Shown: in pieces, positions 27,204 through 35,414 of the stretch
Layout: each line of letters begins with the position of its first letter
Position numbering within the stretch: position 1 is the stretch's first letter
Program-made: the position numbers and the translations under genes
From: Hyphomicrobium sp.
Lineage (GTDB): Bacteria > Pseudomonadota > Alphaproteobacteria > Rhizobiales > Hyphomicrobiaceae
Assembly (NCBI GenBank): GCA_002928735.1
Contig: PERL01000007.1
Coordinates: 62,001-126,000 of the forward strand
Direction of reading: 5' to 3'
Length of the DNA stretch: 64,000 nt
Notes under the pieces: generated by a model
What the model saw: only the letters and a program-made list of their open reading frames with translations
What the model was told of the DNA's origin: nothing
Database searches by the model: none

Positions 27204-28937
27204 CTACCAGCGGCGTTCAAACTTCTTTCGCAGCCAGATGGCGAGACCGTTCATGAGGAACAGAACGGCCAGAAGAACTATGATGGCGGCGGCCGTCTTC
27301 ATCTTGAAGGCGGGTTCGGGCAGGTCCGACCAGAGGAAGATTTGAACAGGCAGAACGGTGGCGGCCTGGGTCAGGCTGGAAGGCACATCGACGATGAAGG
27401 CGATCATGCCGATCATGAGCAGCGGCGCGGTCTCGCCGAGAGCATGCGCCATGCCAATGATCGTTCCAGTCATGATTCCCGGCATCGCGAGAGGTAGAAC
27501 GTGGTGGAAAACGGCCTGCTGCTTTGAGGCGCCGACGCCGAGAGCTGCCTCACGGATCGACGGAGGCACGGATTTCAAAGCGGCCCGCGAGGCGATGATG
27601 ATGGTCGGCAGTACAAGAAGCGCGAGCACCAGACCGCCCACGAGCGGCGCCGAGCGCGGCATCCCGAAGAAATTCAGAAAGACCGCAAGGCCCAGGAGAC
27701 CGAAGACGATCGAGGGCACCGCCGCAAGGTTATTGATGTTGATCTCGATGAGTTCCGTGATCCGGTTCTTAGGCGCGAATTCCTCAAGATAGATCGCGGC
27801 CAGTACGCCGATGGGCAGACACAGACCGATGGTAACAAGCAGCGTCAGGATTGATCCGACGAGAGCACCCTGAATGCCCGCCAGTTCCGCCTCCCGGCTG
27901 TCGCCGCGCGTGAAGAACGCGAAATTGAACTGGCTTTCCACGAGCCCCTTCGCCTTCAACTCTTCCAGGAACGCCAAACCGCGATCATTCAGATTGCGAT
28001 TGGACTCAGGTGTTTCATAAACGCGGATTTCCCATGTGCCAGGTGCCGCATCAGCCGTGGACTTCAACGGAATGATCACCTCGCCTTTGACAAGCGTGGG
28101 AGTCATCTCCTTGACTTTCACCAACCCGCCGTTAATGGCAACGAGACGGCTCGCAGTTTTTGCATCAAGCCTCTCCGACGTTGCGGCAGCCGCATGGCGC
28201 CGGCGAAGTTCGGTTGCTTCTCGCTCGAGATCCGCCAGGCTTTCGACCGTTGCCCCGCGTGCCTTGCGGCGCGCAATCGTCTCGTCGATGCTGTCGGCCA
28301 AAGCCTTCAATTCAGCTTTAACGAGCGCGACGTCGTCGGCAAAATCATTGGCGCCGACGAGGATAGAAATCTCGCCCGTCGTGGCCGATGGTGTTGCGAT
28401 TCCGCGGGTATCGGATATGACGCGGATTTTGGTTCCCGAGGTCTTGAGGAACACGTCGGCCTCGTCGGCCAGCAGCAAGGGCGCCTTCACGCGCTGCCCG
28501 ACCAGTGAAGGATCAGCCACCACCATTTCGCGAAGTGCGTCCCCGGCTCCCGAACTGAGCAGACCGTTCAACTCGCGCTTGAGTTGCCGGCCTTCGACGC
28601 CAGGGATCGCTTCAGCGAGTGCTGCGCGCGCAACGGCCGTGTAATCGCCGGCCCGCAACGTCGCCGCATCGCCCTTGCCCTCGGGATCGATCTTTGCGGC
28701 GTCAACCAGGACATCGGCCACGAGGTAATGCTGGAAGAAACCAGGAATACCCCGCATCACGATGCTCGACAGCAGCGCAAACAAAAACGCGGCTGCAACA
28801 ACGAGTGCCGCAATACCATAGGCTTTGAAGCGCGCTTCAGACCGGTACCGTCTGCGCAATCGTGCCTTGGATTCCGCCGTTTCGAACTCGACGCGGCGGA
28901 TCGGAGGGGAGACGCCGCCCGCTGTGATATCAGTCAT
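27204..28937 (-). CDS. pstA: Phosphate ABC transporter permease PstA, long form
   Basis: This permease has 577 residues, about twice E. coli PstA. One N-terminal membrane helix (about 37-62) is followed by about 300 extra residues that should be periplasmic, including a Glu/Arg-rich helical part. Then comes the standard multi-helix permease core (about 365-570) with the EAA-type loop REAALGVGASKQQAVFHHVLP. Long PstA proteins with this insert (DUF3333 type) are known in alphaproteobacteria. Its start overlaps the pstC stop by 8 bp. Confidence 0.93.
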   Translation of the reverse strand: MTDITAGGVSPPIRRVEFETAESKARLRRRYRSEARFKAYGIAALVVAAAFLFALLSSIVMRGIPGFFQHYLVADVLVDAAKIDPEGKGDAATLRAGDYTAVARAALAEAIPGVEGRQLKRELNGLLSSGAGDALREMVVADPSLVGQRVKAPLLLADEADVFLKTSGTKIRVISDTRGIATPSATTGEISILVGANDFADDVALVKAELKALADSIDETIARRKARGATVESLADLEREATELRRRHAAAATSERLDAKTASRLVAINGGLVKVKEMTPTLVKGEVIIPLKSTADAAPGTWEIRVYETPESNRNLNDRGLAFLEELKAKGLVESQFNFAFFTRGDSREAELAGIQGALVGSILTLLVTIGLCLPIGVLAAIYLEEFAPKNRITELIEININNLAAVPSIVFGLLGLAVFLNFFGMPRSAPLVGGLVLALLVLPTIIIASRAALKSVPPSIREAALGVGASKQQAVFHHVLPLAMPGIMTGTIIGMAHALGETAPLLMIGMIAFIVDVPSSLTQAATVLPVQIFLWSDLPEPAFKMKTAAAIIVLLAVLFLMNGLAIWLRKKFERRW

Positions 28938-30321
28938 ATTGCTCCCGGTATTTCTGGACGACCTTCAAGGCGATGAAGTTAAGCACCAAGGTCACGAAGA
29001 AGAGAACAAAGCCGAGCGCGAAGGCCGCCAGCGTCTTGGCGCTATCGAACTCCTGGTCACCGACGAGAATGGTCTTGATCTGCACGGTGATGGTCGTCAC
29101 GGCATCGAGCGGGTTGAAGGTAAGATTTGCCGCGAGCCCCGCCGCCATCACCACGATCATGGTTTCACCGATGGCGCGGCTGATGGCCAGCATGAACGCC
29201 GAGACGATCCCTGGCAAAGCGGCAGGCAATACCACCTGCCTGATCGTCTCCGACTTGGTGGCGCCCATCGCATAGGAGCCATCCCGCAGCGACTGCGGCA
29301 CCGCGTTGATCACATCGTCGGACAGGGAGGAAATGAAAGGAATGATCATCATCCCCATCACGACGCCCGCCGCGAGCGCACTCTCCGAGGCAACGTTCAG
29401 CCCAAAAGTCTCGCCCCAGCCGCGAATGTACGGCGCCACCGTCAAGGCTGCAAAGAAGCCCAGTACAACGGTCGGAATACCGGCCAATATTTCCAAGACT
29501 GGTTTGGCAACCGACCGAACACGCGGCGAGGCATATTCAGCCAGATAGATGGCCGAGAACAAACCGAGCGGACCGGCCACCGCGATGGCGATAACCGTGA
29601 TGAGCAGCGTACCAGTCAGCAGCGGCAGGAACCCATAGGCCGTCTGGATATCGCCCTGGTCGGCGCGCATGGCAGCCTGCGGGTTCCATTCGGTGCCGAA
29701 CAAAAATTCAAATACCGTTGGCTTGCCCTTGATCGCAGGGTCGAAGAAGAAGCGGTATGTCTCGCCCACAACGGAGAACACGATACCAACCGTCGTTAGA
29801 ACGGCGATGGTCGCACAAATCCACAAGAGAGCGTGGACAAGCTTTTCGAAAGCGTTGCGTGCCCGGAAATTCATGGACACGCGGCTCAGGCCCCACGACA
29901 GACCCGCCAGACCAGCGAGTGCCCCAAGCGCCAGAGTGATCCACTGGCCGGCCGACAAAGCCGAAGAATAGTTCGCAGCAGCGCTCTGCACTTCCGCGCT
30001 GGCCGCGCCGACCGGACCACCGCGCACGATGTTGACGGCCTCGCGGAGCGCAGCGCCCTGCCTCAAAATGTCGGACTGAATGTCGTTGGGCAGCGCCGAG
30101 ATAGCGCTCTGTGTCGCCAGATACCCAGCAATCTGGCTTCCGACGAGAAAGGTGATCAGAGCAGGGATAAAGGCCAGCGAGGCCGTGTATAGCCCGTGGT
30201 ACGACGGCAGCGAGTGCATGCCTGCATAGTTGCCGCCTGCGACGGATTGGGCCCGACCGCGCGCGAGCGCGAAGCCCGCCAACATCAGCGCAACGACCAC
30301 CAGCGCATACCAACCAGCCAT
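28930..30321 (-). CDS. pstC: Phosphate ABC transporter permease PstC, long form
   Basis: ATG 30321 has AAGGA 9 nt upstream and is preferred over an in-frame TTG three codons before it. The 463-residue product has an N-terminal helix, an additional segment with more helices (to about 180), then the PstC core with GIPTVVLGFFAALTVAP and the cytoplasmic loop DGSYAMGATKSETIRQVVLP that contacts PstB. It is longer than E. coli PstC (about 319 residues), matching the long PstA partner. Confidence 0.93.
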   Translation of the reverse strand: MAGWYALVVVALMLAGFALARGRAQSVAGGNYAGMHSLPSYHGLYTASLAFIPALITFLVGSQIAGYLATQSAISALPNDIQSDILRQGAALREAVNIVRGGPVGAASAEVQSAAANYSSALSAGQWITLALGALAGLAGLSWGLSRVSMNFRARNAFEKLVHALLWICATIAVLTTVGIVFSVVGETYRFFFDPAIKGKPTVFEFLFGTEWNPQAAMRADQGDIQTAYGFLPLLTGTLLITVIAIAVAGPLGLFSAIYLAEYASPRVRSVAKPVLEILAGIPTVVLGFFAALTVAPYIRGWGETFGLNVASESALAAGVVMGMMIIPFISSLSDDVINAVPQSLRDGSYAMGATKSETIRQVVLPAALPGIVSAFMLAISRAIGETMIVVMAAGLAANLTFNPLDAVTTITVQIKTILVGDQEFDSAKTLAAFALGFVLFFVTLVLNFIALKVVQKYREQYD

Positions 30322-30411
30322 AGCTAGCAATCCTTAGAATTCCGCGCGGCACGCGAGCGGTCGCTCTTCTATTTTATTTTAATACAGCGCGTAAATCGGG
30401 ACGTGGAATGA

Positions 30412-30437
30412 GGCCGCGCATTTCGAGCCGCGCGGCC
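30412..30437. promoter_or_regulatory. Hairpin between pstS and pstC
   Basis: Perfect 8-bp arms GGCCGCGC and GCGCGGCC with a 10-nt loop lie 15 bp after the pstS stop, with no T-run. Such intercistronic hairpins often stabilise the upstream mRNA so that the binding protein is made in excess over the membrane subunits. Confidence 0.6.
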
Positions 30438-30451
30438 CCACTTAACCTAAC

Positions 30452-31504
30452 TTACTTCAGTTCGTCGGCCTTGAGGGTCACGCCCTCGTTGGCAGCCTTG
30501 GCGGACTTCTCGAAAGCGTCCTTCGGAAGAGCGACGAGGCCCTTCTCGGTCAGGTAGCCTTCGGTACCGAGGGCCTTCTCCGACGTGTACTCGGCAATGA
30601 ACTTGTCGAGGCCGGGGATCACGCCAATGTGCGCCTTCTTGAAGTAGACGAACAGCGGCCGGGCGCCCTTGTACTTGCCGCCCGAGATGTTGTCGAACGT
30701 CGGATCAGCGCCTTCGATCGCAACGCCTTTCAGCTTATCGGCATTTTCCTCGAGGAACGAGAAGCCGAAGATGCCGAATGCGTTCTTGTTGCCTTCAAGC
30801 TTCTGCACGATCACGTTGTCGTTCTCGCCAGCTTCGACGTAGGCGCCGTCTTTGCGGATCGACTTCCAGATTTTCTCGAAGTCCTTTTCGGTAGCCTTGT
30901 CGGCCTTCATCGCCTTCAGGCTGTCGAAGCCTTCGGCGCCCTTTTCCATGAACAGTTCATGGAAGCTGTCGCGCGTGCCCGAGGTGGGCGGGGGGCCGAG
31001 AACTTCGATTTTGATGTTCGGCAGCGACGGATCGATGTCCGACCAGTTCTTATAGGGGTTGTCGACGAGCTCACCCTTGTCGTTCGGGACCTTCTCGGCG
31101 AGTGCCTGGAAGACCTGCTTGCGGGTCAGCGCAACCTGCGGACCATCCTTCGACTGGGCGATCGTCAAGCCGTCGTAGCCGACCGTCAGTTCGATGATGT
31201 CCTTGACGCCGTTCTTGTCGCAGAGTTCGAATTCGCTCTTCTTGATCCGGCGCGATGCGTTGGTGCCGTCCGCCTTGTCGACGCCGACGCCTTCGCAGAA
31301 GATCTTCATGCCGCCGCCGGTCCCGGTGGATTCAACGACAGGCGTCTTACCGCCCGATGCCTTGCCAAACTGTTCGGCAACAGCCGTCGTGAACGGATAA
31401 ACGGTGGACGAGCCAACGATGCGGATCTGATCACGGGCTTCGGCGGCGGTCGTCAGTGCGAGACCGCTCACGATCGAAACCGCGAGGAGGGTAGCCTTAT
31501 TCAT
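30452..31504 (-). CDS. pstS: Periplasmic phosphate-binding protein
   Basis: This 350-residue precursor begins with a signal peptide (MNKATLLAVSIVSGLALTTA, then AEA). IVGSSTVYPFTTAVAEQFG, STGTGGGMKIFCEG and GPPTSGTRDSFHELF provide the phosphate-contacting Ser, Thr, Arg and Asp residues of the PstS family. It captures phosphate in the periplasm for PstCAB. The AGGAG ribosome site is 9 nt before ATG. The 158-bp gap upstream, after phoR, probably holds a second promoter. Confidence 0.96.
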   Translation of the reverse strand: MNKATLLAVSIVSGLALTTAAEARDQIRIVGSSTVYPFTTAVAEQFGKASGGKTPVVESTGTGGGMKIFCEGVGVDKADGTNASRRIKKSEFELCDKNGVKDIIELTVGYDGLTIAQSKDGPQVALTRKQVFQALAEKVPNDKGELVDNPYKNWSDIDPSLPNIKIEVLGPPPTSGTRDSFHELFMEKGAEGFDSLKAMKADKATEKDFEKIWKSIRKDGAYVEAGENDNVIVQKLEGNKNAFGIFGFSFLEENADKLKGVAIEGADPTFDNISGGKYKGARPLFVYFKKAHIGVIPGLDKFIAEYTSEKALGTEGYLTEKGLVALPKDAFEKSAKAANEGVTLKADELK

Positions 31505-31600
31505 AGGGGAAAACTCCTGTTGCCCTGCACGGAGGCGGCGTCCCGCTGGTCCGAACGTTTGCGCGCGGCAACACCCTTAACGGCTTGCCACAAACCTTTT

Positions 31601-31607
31601 GTGACAG
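31601..31607 (-). promoter_or_regulatory. Possible Pho-box half-site before pstS
   Basis: The minus strand reads CTGTCAC, an exact match to one PhoB half-site, about 95 bp upstream of the pstS start. The position 11 bp away where the second half-site should be is a poor match. This is therefore only suggestive, although the location is right. Confidence 0.3.
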
Positions 31608-31662
31608 CGCAACCTACTGAAAAGACGACATGAATTTGAGCGTTAACATCAGCCGCTGCAAC

Positions 31663-32904
31663 TTAGGTCGTCATTGTCTCTAAGACGACTGCAAAACGCG
31701 ACCCACGCCCGATCTCGGAGGTGATGTTCAACTCGCCCCGGTGGCGGTTGAGAATATGCTTCACGATCGCCAGACCAAGACCGGTCCCGCCCTGTTCGCG
31801 GCTGCGGGCGGTATCGACGCGGTAAAACCGCTCCGTCAGGCGCGGGAGATGCTCCGGCGCGATCCCGGGGCCGTCATCCGTCACGGCGATTTCCAGCGCG
31901 CCGCGTTTGCCGCCGCTCCGGACGCGCTCGCAGATCGTGACGGTGACGGTGCCGGCTGGCCGTCCGTATTTGATCGCGTTGTGAATGAGGTTCTGCATCA
32001 CCTGTTCGAGTTCATCCCGATCCCCGCGCACAGGCTCTGCGGCCGGGAGAGGTGTGAACGTCAGAGTGATGTCGGCCTGCTGTGCCAAAGGCTCCAGCCC
32101 GCGGATGACCTGCGCGATGAGATCGTTCATGTCGACGGGGCCTTCGGGCCGCAAATGCGCGCGCATTTCAATGCGGCTCAGGGACAGAAGATCGTCGAGA
32201 ATTCGATTCATACGCTGGGCTTGCGTCGCCATGATCCCTAAAAAGCGCGTCCGAGCCGCCTCATCATTGCGCGCCGGCCCGAGCAGCGTCTCGATGAACC
32301 CCTTGATCGACGCCAGCGGCGTGCGCAGTTCATGGCTCGCATTGGCAATAAAATCGGCCCGCAACTGTGCCAGCCGCTCCTGCTCGCTCGTATCGCGAAA
32401 CTGCAATAACAGACTCGGCCCCGAGAGCGGCGTCGACGTCACGATAAACCGCCGCCCCTGCAGCATGCGCTCGGTGAACTCCGTCGTCTCGCTGCGCCTT
32501 TCCGCAATGCTGCGATCAATTGAAACCATTAAGTCGGGATTGCGCGTGGCAAGCCCCACCGGTGCCCCAACAGAAATGGAGGGAAAAAGGTCGGCTGCAT
32601 GCCTATTGAAGACGACAATCTTTCTATCCGAATCCAGAACGATCGCCGCAATATCGAGGGCATGGACGATCTCGTATAGATCGGCGGGCGTTGGCCCGGG
32701 TGCGCCCGCCTCTGAGCTATCCGCTGCTTCGGGCTTGGCCGGTCCCGATGGGCGCCATCCAAAAACGCCTGCGGCAAGGGCGAGCCCACCCGCCGGTCCC
32801 GCACCGGCAAATGCCGACGAAAAAAACACGACGGCCGCAAGCAGCGCCAAGCCACTCGCGGCCGAAATTGCAATCATGATAGCGTACTGCGTTCGGCCGG
32901 TCAT
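31663..32904 (-). CDS. phoR: Phosphate regulon sensor histidine kinase
   Basis: ATG 32904 gives 413 residues. Two N-terminal membrane helices (about 8-50) are joined by almost no periplasmic loop, as usual for PhoR, which senses through Pst and PhoU. A PAS-like region (about 75-175) follows. The phospho-acceptor His lies in NASHELRTPLASIKGF, and the catalytic ATPase has N-, G1- and G2-boxes NLIHNAIKYG, VTDDGPGI and GGTGLGLAIVKHI. It heads the phosphate gene series, 158 bp before pstS. Confidence 0.94.
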   Translation of the reverse strand: MTGRTQYAIMIAISAASGLALLAAVVFFSSAFAGAGPAGGLALAAGVFGWRPSGPAKPEAADSSEAGAPGPTPADLYEIVHALDIAAIVLDSDRKIVVFNRHAADLFPSISVGAPVGLATRNPDLMVSIDRSIAERRSETTEFTERMLQGRRFIVTSTPLSGPSLLLQFRDTSEQERLAQLRADFIANASHELRTPLASIKGFIETLLGPARNDEAARTRFLGIMATQAQRMNRILDDLLSLSRIEMRAHLRPEGPVDMNDLIAQVIRGLEPLAQQADITLTFTPLPAAEPVRGDRDELEQVMQNLIHNAIKYGRPAGTVTVTICERVRSGGKRGALEIAVTDDGPGIAPEHLPRLTERFYRVDTARSREQGGTGLGLAIVKHILNRHRGELNITSEIGRGSRFAVVLETMTT

Positions 32905-32953
32905 GGCCGCTCTATAGTCCGATCGCGCAGCCCCCGCTAGCCCGCACGCGCAA

Positions 32954-33145
32954 TCATGCCTTCCGCGCGCACGTATTAGCGCCAATCAGCGAATAGGCCG
33001 GGCAATAGCCGATCAGTCCCGTCAGAAGCGGCACGACGCCAAGCAGCGCCCAAGGCGTCTGCGGCCCGACGAAATAGAGGCTGATAAGAGCCGAACCGGC
33101 GATGATCCGGAGCAGGCGGTCGACTTTTCCTTCGTTGCAGGGCAT
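32954..33145 (-). CDS. DUF2892 small membrane protein
   Basis: This 63-residue protein has two hydrophobic helices (about 12-27 and 31-48) and the conserved start MPCNEGKVDRLLRIIAG with the GYCPAY motif. It resembles the membrane part of YgaP-type proteins, in which DUF2892 is joined to a sulfur-transferring rhodanese. Stand-alone copies often occur near sulfide or persulfide metabolism genes, and here it lies beside a Crp/Fnr gene and soxYZ. Molecular function is unproven. Confidence 0.85.
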   Translation of the reverse strand: MPCNEGKVDRLLRIIAGSALISLYFVGPQTPWALLGVVPLLTGLIGYCPAYSLIGANTCARKA

Positions 33146-33226
33146 GGCGGTCTCCTCAAGGTTGATGAAGAGAACCTACGCGGATGGCCGCACTGCGTCT
33201 GTGACGATGTCACGGTCGGTTGCGGT

Positions 33227-33892
33227 TTAACGAGCGTTGATCAACTGCCGCAGCGCTGCAGCATCCACAATCGTCAATGCCCCCCGCGACGTGGCCACCC
33301 ATCCCCGCCGCTGAAACTCGGTCAACTGCCGGCTGATCACTTCGCGCGCGGTGCCAAGCTCCGAGGCCAACTGCTGATGCGTCATTGGCACCCGGTCGCT
33401 GTCGCCGGCCAAATCCAGAAGGCGCTGTGCGAGACGAATATCGATGCGCGAAAACGCGACTTCTTCGATGAGCTTGAAAAGATTTGTCATCCGGCTCGAC
33501 AAGGCCGCGAAGACAAAACGCCGGAATTCCGGCGATTTCGAAATGGCCTCGTCAAAAGCAGCCTTCGGTAGAGCGACGGCTTCGATGGGCGTCTCGGCGA
33601 CCCCTTCGGCTTGATAGACCTCGTCGCCAATAAGACACGCCGTCGTCATGGCGCAGCTTTCGCCAGCCGTCACGCGGTAGAGAACGATCTCACGGCCCGC
33701 TTCGGAAAGCTGATGAACGCGAACCGTCCCATTGATCAGCAGCAGATAATTCTGCGGCGGCTGCCCCGGCCCGAACACCACCGCGCCGGCCGGTAGCGAC
33801 ACGACCCGCCCCGCCCGCTCGACCATGGATTGGGACGGTTCCGGAAGCTTTTTCAATTCCGGAAAATGATCGGTCCAGGTCATGGCTCTCAT
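33227..33892 (-). CDS. Crp/Fnr family transcriptional regulator
   Basis: This 221-residue regulator has an N-terminal cyclic-nucleotide-like sensory barrel (about 20-130) and a C-terminal helix-turn-helix (about 155-205), with ASELGTAREVISRQLTEF as the recognition region. It lacks the N-terminal Cys cluster of Fnr. It has a Cys pair at 80 and 86 in GESCAMTTACLIG, which may sense thiols, persulfides or oxidants. It sits between the DUF2892 and CDGSH genes, and these neighbours are its likely targets. Confidence 0.88.
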   Translation of the reverse strand: MRAMTWTDHFPELKKLPEPSQSMVERAGRVVSLPAGAVVFGPGQPPQNYLLLINGTVRVHQLSEAGREIVLYRVTAGESCAMTTACLIGDEVYQAEGVAETPIEAVALPKAAFDEAISKSPEFRRFVFAALSSRMTNLFKLIEEVAFSRIDIRLAQRLLDLAGDSDRVPMTHQQLASELGTAREVISRQLTEFQRRGWVATSRGALTIVDAAALRQLINAR

Positions 33893-33947
33893 TTCGAATT
33901 ACAGGCGTTGGCCAAAGCCAGTCGTGTCAGATCACAATGCGGTAGCG

Positions 33948-34190
33948 TCAAATAACGTTGTGCGACCCATCGCAGAACGGCTCGTCGTCCGTCGTCTTGC
34001 AACCGCACAGGTTAAACGTTCCGCTCGCAGGCGCCTTGAAAGCCATCGGTTCGATGCCCGTATCCTTGTGCGCGCCGTCGCAGAACGGCTGACGCTTGGA
34101 GCGTCCGCACCGGCAATAGAAGTACGTTTTGCCCTCGACGAGGTCGACCTGATACGGCCCCTTCTGCGCAACAATCGGATCTTCGGCCAT
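33948..34190 (-). CDS. Dual CDGSH iron-sulfur protein
   Basis: ATG 34190 gives 80 residues holding two CDGSH-type 2Fe-2S sites: CRCGRSKRQPFCDGAH (about residues 27-42) and CGCKTTDDEPFCDGSH (about 63-78). Each has the three-Cys, one-His ligand set. Proteins of this size with two sites act in iron, sulfur or redox handling. A longer upstream frame exists but is unconserved. It follows soxZ by 156 bp and precedes the Crp/Fnr gene by 55 bp on the same strand. Confidence 0.9.
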   Translation of the reverse strand: MAEDPIVAQKGPYQVDLVEGKTYFYCRCGRSKRQPFCDGAHKDTGIEPMAFKAPASGTFNLCGCKTTDDEPFCDGSHNVI

Positions 34191-34213
34191 GGTGTCCCTC
34201 TCCTGATAGCGGC

Positions 34214-34233
34214 ACGGCCGGTGCGCCGGCCGT
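34214..34233. promoter_or_regulatory. Hairpin in the leader of the CDGSH gene
   Basis: A perfect 8-bp dyad ACGGCCGG-TGCG-CCGGCCGT lies 24-43 bp upstream of the start codon. It has no T-run, so it is not a simple terminator. It could separate soxZ from the CDGSH gene or influence translation. Confidence 0.4.
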
Positions 34234-34293
34234 AAGCTCAACTCCGATTTCTTTTGTGGCGTAGCCGCTCCCGCGCGGTGAGACAAGCGGATC

Positions 34294-34332
34294 GATCAAG
34301 CCTGACCGGGATCAAGCTGGCCCGGATCAAGC
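34294..34332. repeat. Three direct copies of GATCAAGC, candidate regulator sites
   Basis: GATCAAGC occurs at 34294-34301, 34310-34317 and 34325-34332, at 16- and 15-bp steps. On the minus strand each reads GCTTGATC, containing the TTGAT half-site recognised by Fnr/FixK-type regulators. The group lies upstream of the CDGSH and Crp/Fnr genes. Full TTGAT-N4-ATCAA dyads are not present. Confidence 0.45.
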
Positions 34333-34346
34333 TGCCCCGCCCCCAT

Positions 34347-34670
34347 TCAGCCAACCAGAAGTGGCGCCCGCTCAATTGTTTGGACCCCGGCATCGTCCTG
34401 CCAGACAAACACCAGTTCCCCCGGACCCGGCACCCGCATGTGGAAGGCGACGAACGGATTCGACGAAATCCCAGGGCCAAACTCGGCTTTAAAAACCGTC
34501 ACTTTGCCGAACGTCACGGTGAGCGAATTGACGATGTCGCGTGGGATGACCTGACCGTTGGCGTCTTTGCGGTTGCCCGTTTCCATCACATGATTGATGA
34601 GCGCGCGGATTTCGATCACGTCGCCAACCGCCGTCTTTTCCGGGAGTTTGATCCGCGTCTTGCTGGCCAT
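34347..34670 (-). CDS. soxZ: Sulfur carrier subunit SoxZ
   Basis: This 107-residue protein matches SoxZ throughout: KTRIKLPEKTAVGDVIEIRALINHVMETGNR is split across the N-terminal strands, and FGPGISSNPFVAFHMRV and GELVFVWQDD follow. SoxZ has no export signal of its own and travels to the periplasm with SoxY. The SoxYZ dimer carries sulfur intermediates on the SoxY C-terminal Cys. It starts 7 bp after the soxY stop. No soxA, B, C, D or X gene is in the window. Confidence 0.95.
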   Translation of the reverse strand: MASKTRIKLPEKTAVGDVIEIRALINHVMETGNRKDANGQVIPRDIVNSLTVTFGKVTVFKAEFGPGISSNPFVAFHMRVPGPGELVFVWQDDAGVQTIERAPLLVG

Positions 34671-34677
34671 CGCTCCC

Positions 34678-35259
34678 TCACTCGTTCCCGCAGCCGCCGA
34701 TGGTCACCTCAATTTTCCGCGCGCTCACCAGAATCTGTCCGGTCGAGACTTCGGCAATCGCCACGACATCTTGCGTTTTAGCCAGCCGCATGCGTCCCGA
34801 CACCATGGCCTTCCCTGTCGCTGGGATGAGATGGAACGTCGCCACGACCGCCTGCGGGTTGGCCGTCGACAGCAAATGCAGCGTGTGCACGTAGTCGTTG
34901 TCCGTCATCGGGCTTTCAACGGCAATCGTGTAGGGCACCACGTTGCCGTTCTCGGCCAGATCCGGCAGCGTCAGAGTCAATGGCTCGCCGGCAGCGGGCT
35001 CTGCATCTTTGAGGATGACGCCCAATGCCTCGTCGAACTGATGCGACGGAGTGAGACCCTCCGAAAGTGGAACGCGCGAAATTGGAACAACAGTTTCAGC
35101 CGCGGCCGGAGCAGCATCCGTCCCGGCCGTGAGAGCAGGGCGAGACGCCAGCAAGCCGAACAGCGCGCCAGCAGCACTTGCGCCAAGAACGATGTCGCGG
35201 CGGCTCAAAATTTTAATGTGGCGCTGAGGCTCCACGGGGGGGGAACGATCGCAAGACAT
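34678..35259 (-). CDS. soxY: Sulfur carrier subunit SoxY
   Basis: This 193-residue precursor has a Tat-type signal (SRRDIVLGASAAGALFGLLA) from about residue 19. The C-terminus VTIGGCGNE keeps the swinging-arm Cys that carries covalently bound sulfur. The usual ending is GGCGG, so the last residues deviate. TLTLPDLAENGNVVPYTIAVES is the typical immunoglobulin-like core. No good ribosome site precedes the ATG, and a later start near the twin arginines is possible. It is divergent from the SoxS-like gene. Confidence 0.93.
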   Translation of the reverse strand: MSCDRSPPVEPQRHIKILSRRDIVLGASAAGALFGLLASRPALTAGTDAAPAAAETVVPISRVPLSEGLTPSHQFDEALGVILKDAEPAAGEPLTLTLPDLAENGNVVPYTIAVESPMTDNDYVHTLHLLSTANPQAVVATFHLIPATGKAMVSGRMRLAKTQDVVAIAEVSTGQILVSARKIEVTIGGCGNE

Positions 35260-35414
35260 GTTGTTTGTTCATAACACAGCCGCGACGGTCGTTTCCATCG
35301 CAGTCGCGCACCAGATGCATTACGTCTCGGTTAGGTTGCCGGGCGGTGCTTCTCAGCGGCCACGGGCACTGCTACGCTGTCCTCCAACTAAGCCAGAAAT
35401 AGCCGGAGAAAACC
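35260..35414. promoter_or_regulatory. Divergent sox intergenic region
   Basis: The 155 bp between soxY and the SoxS-like gene must hold promoters for both. One inverted repeat, CGCGAC (35281-35286) with GTCGCG (35303-35308), has centres 22 bp apart and might be an operator. No clear -35/-10 pair was assigned. Confidence 0.35.

Noticed and set aside
31601-31620. Complete Pho box before pstS
   Set aside because: Only one half-site matches. The second, 11 bp away in either direction, does not.
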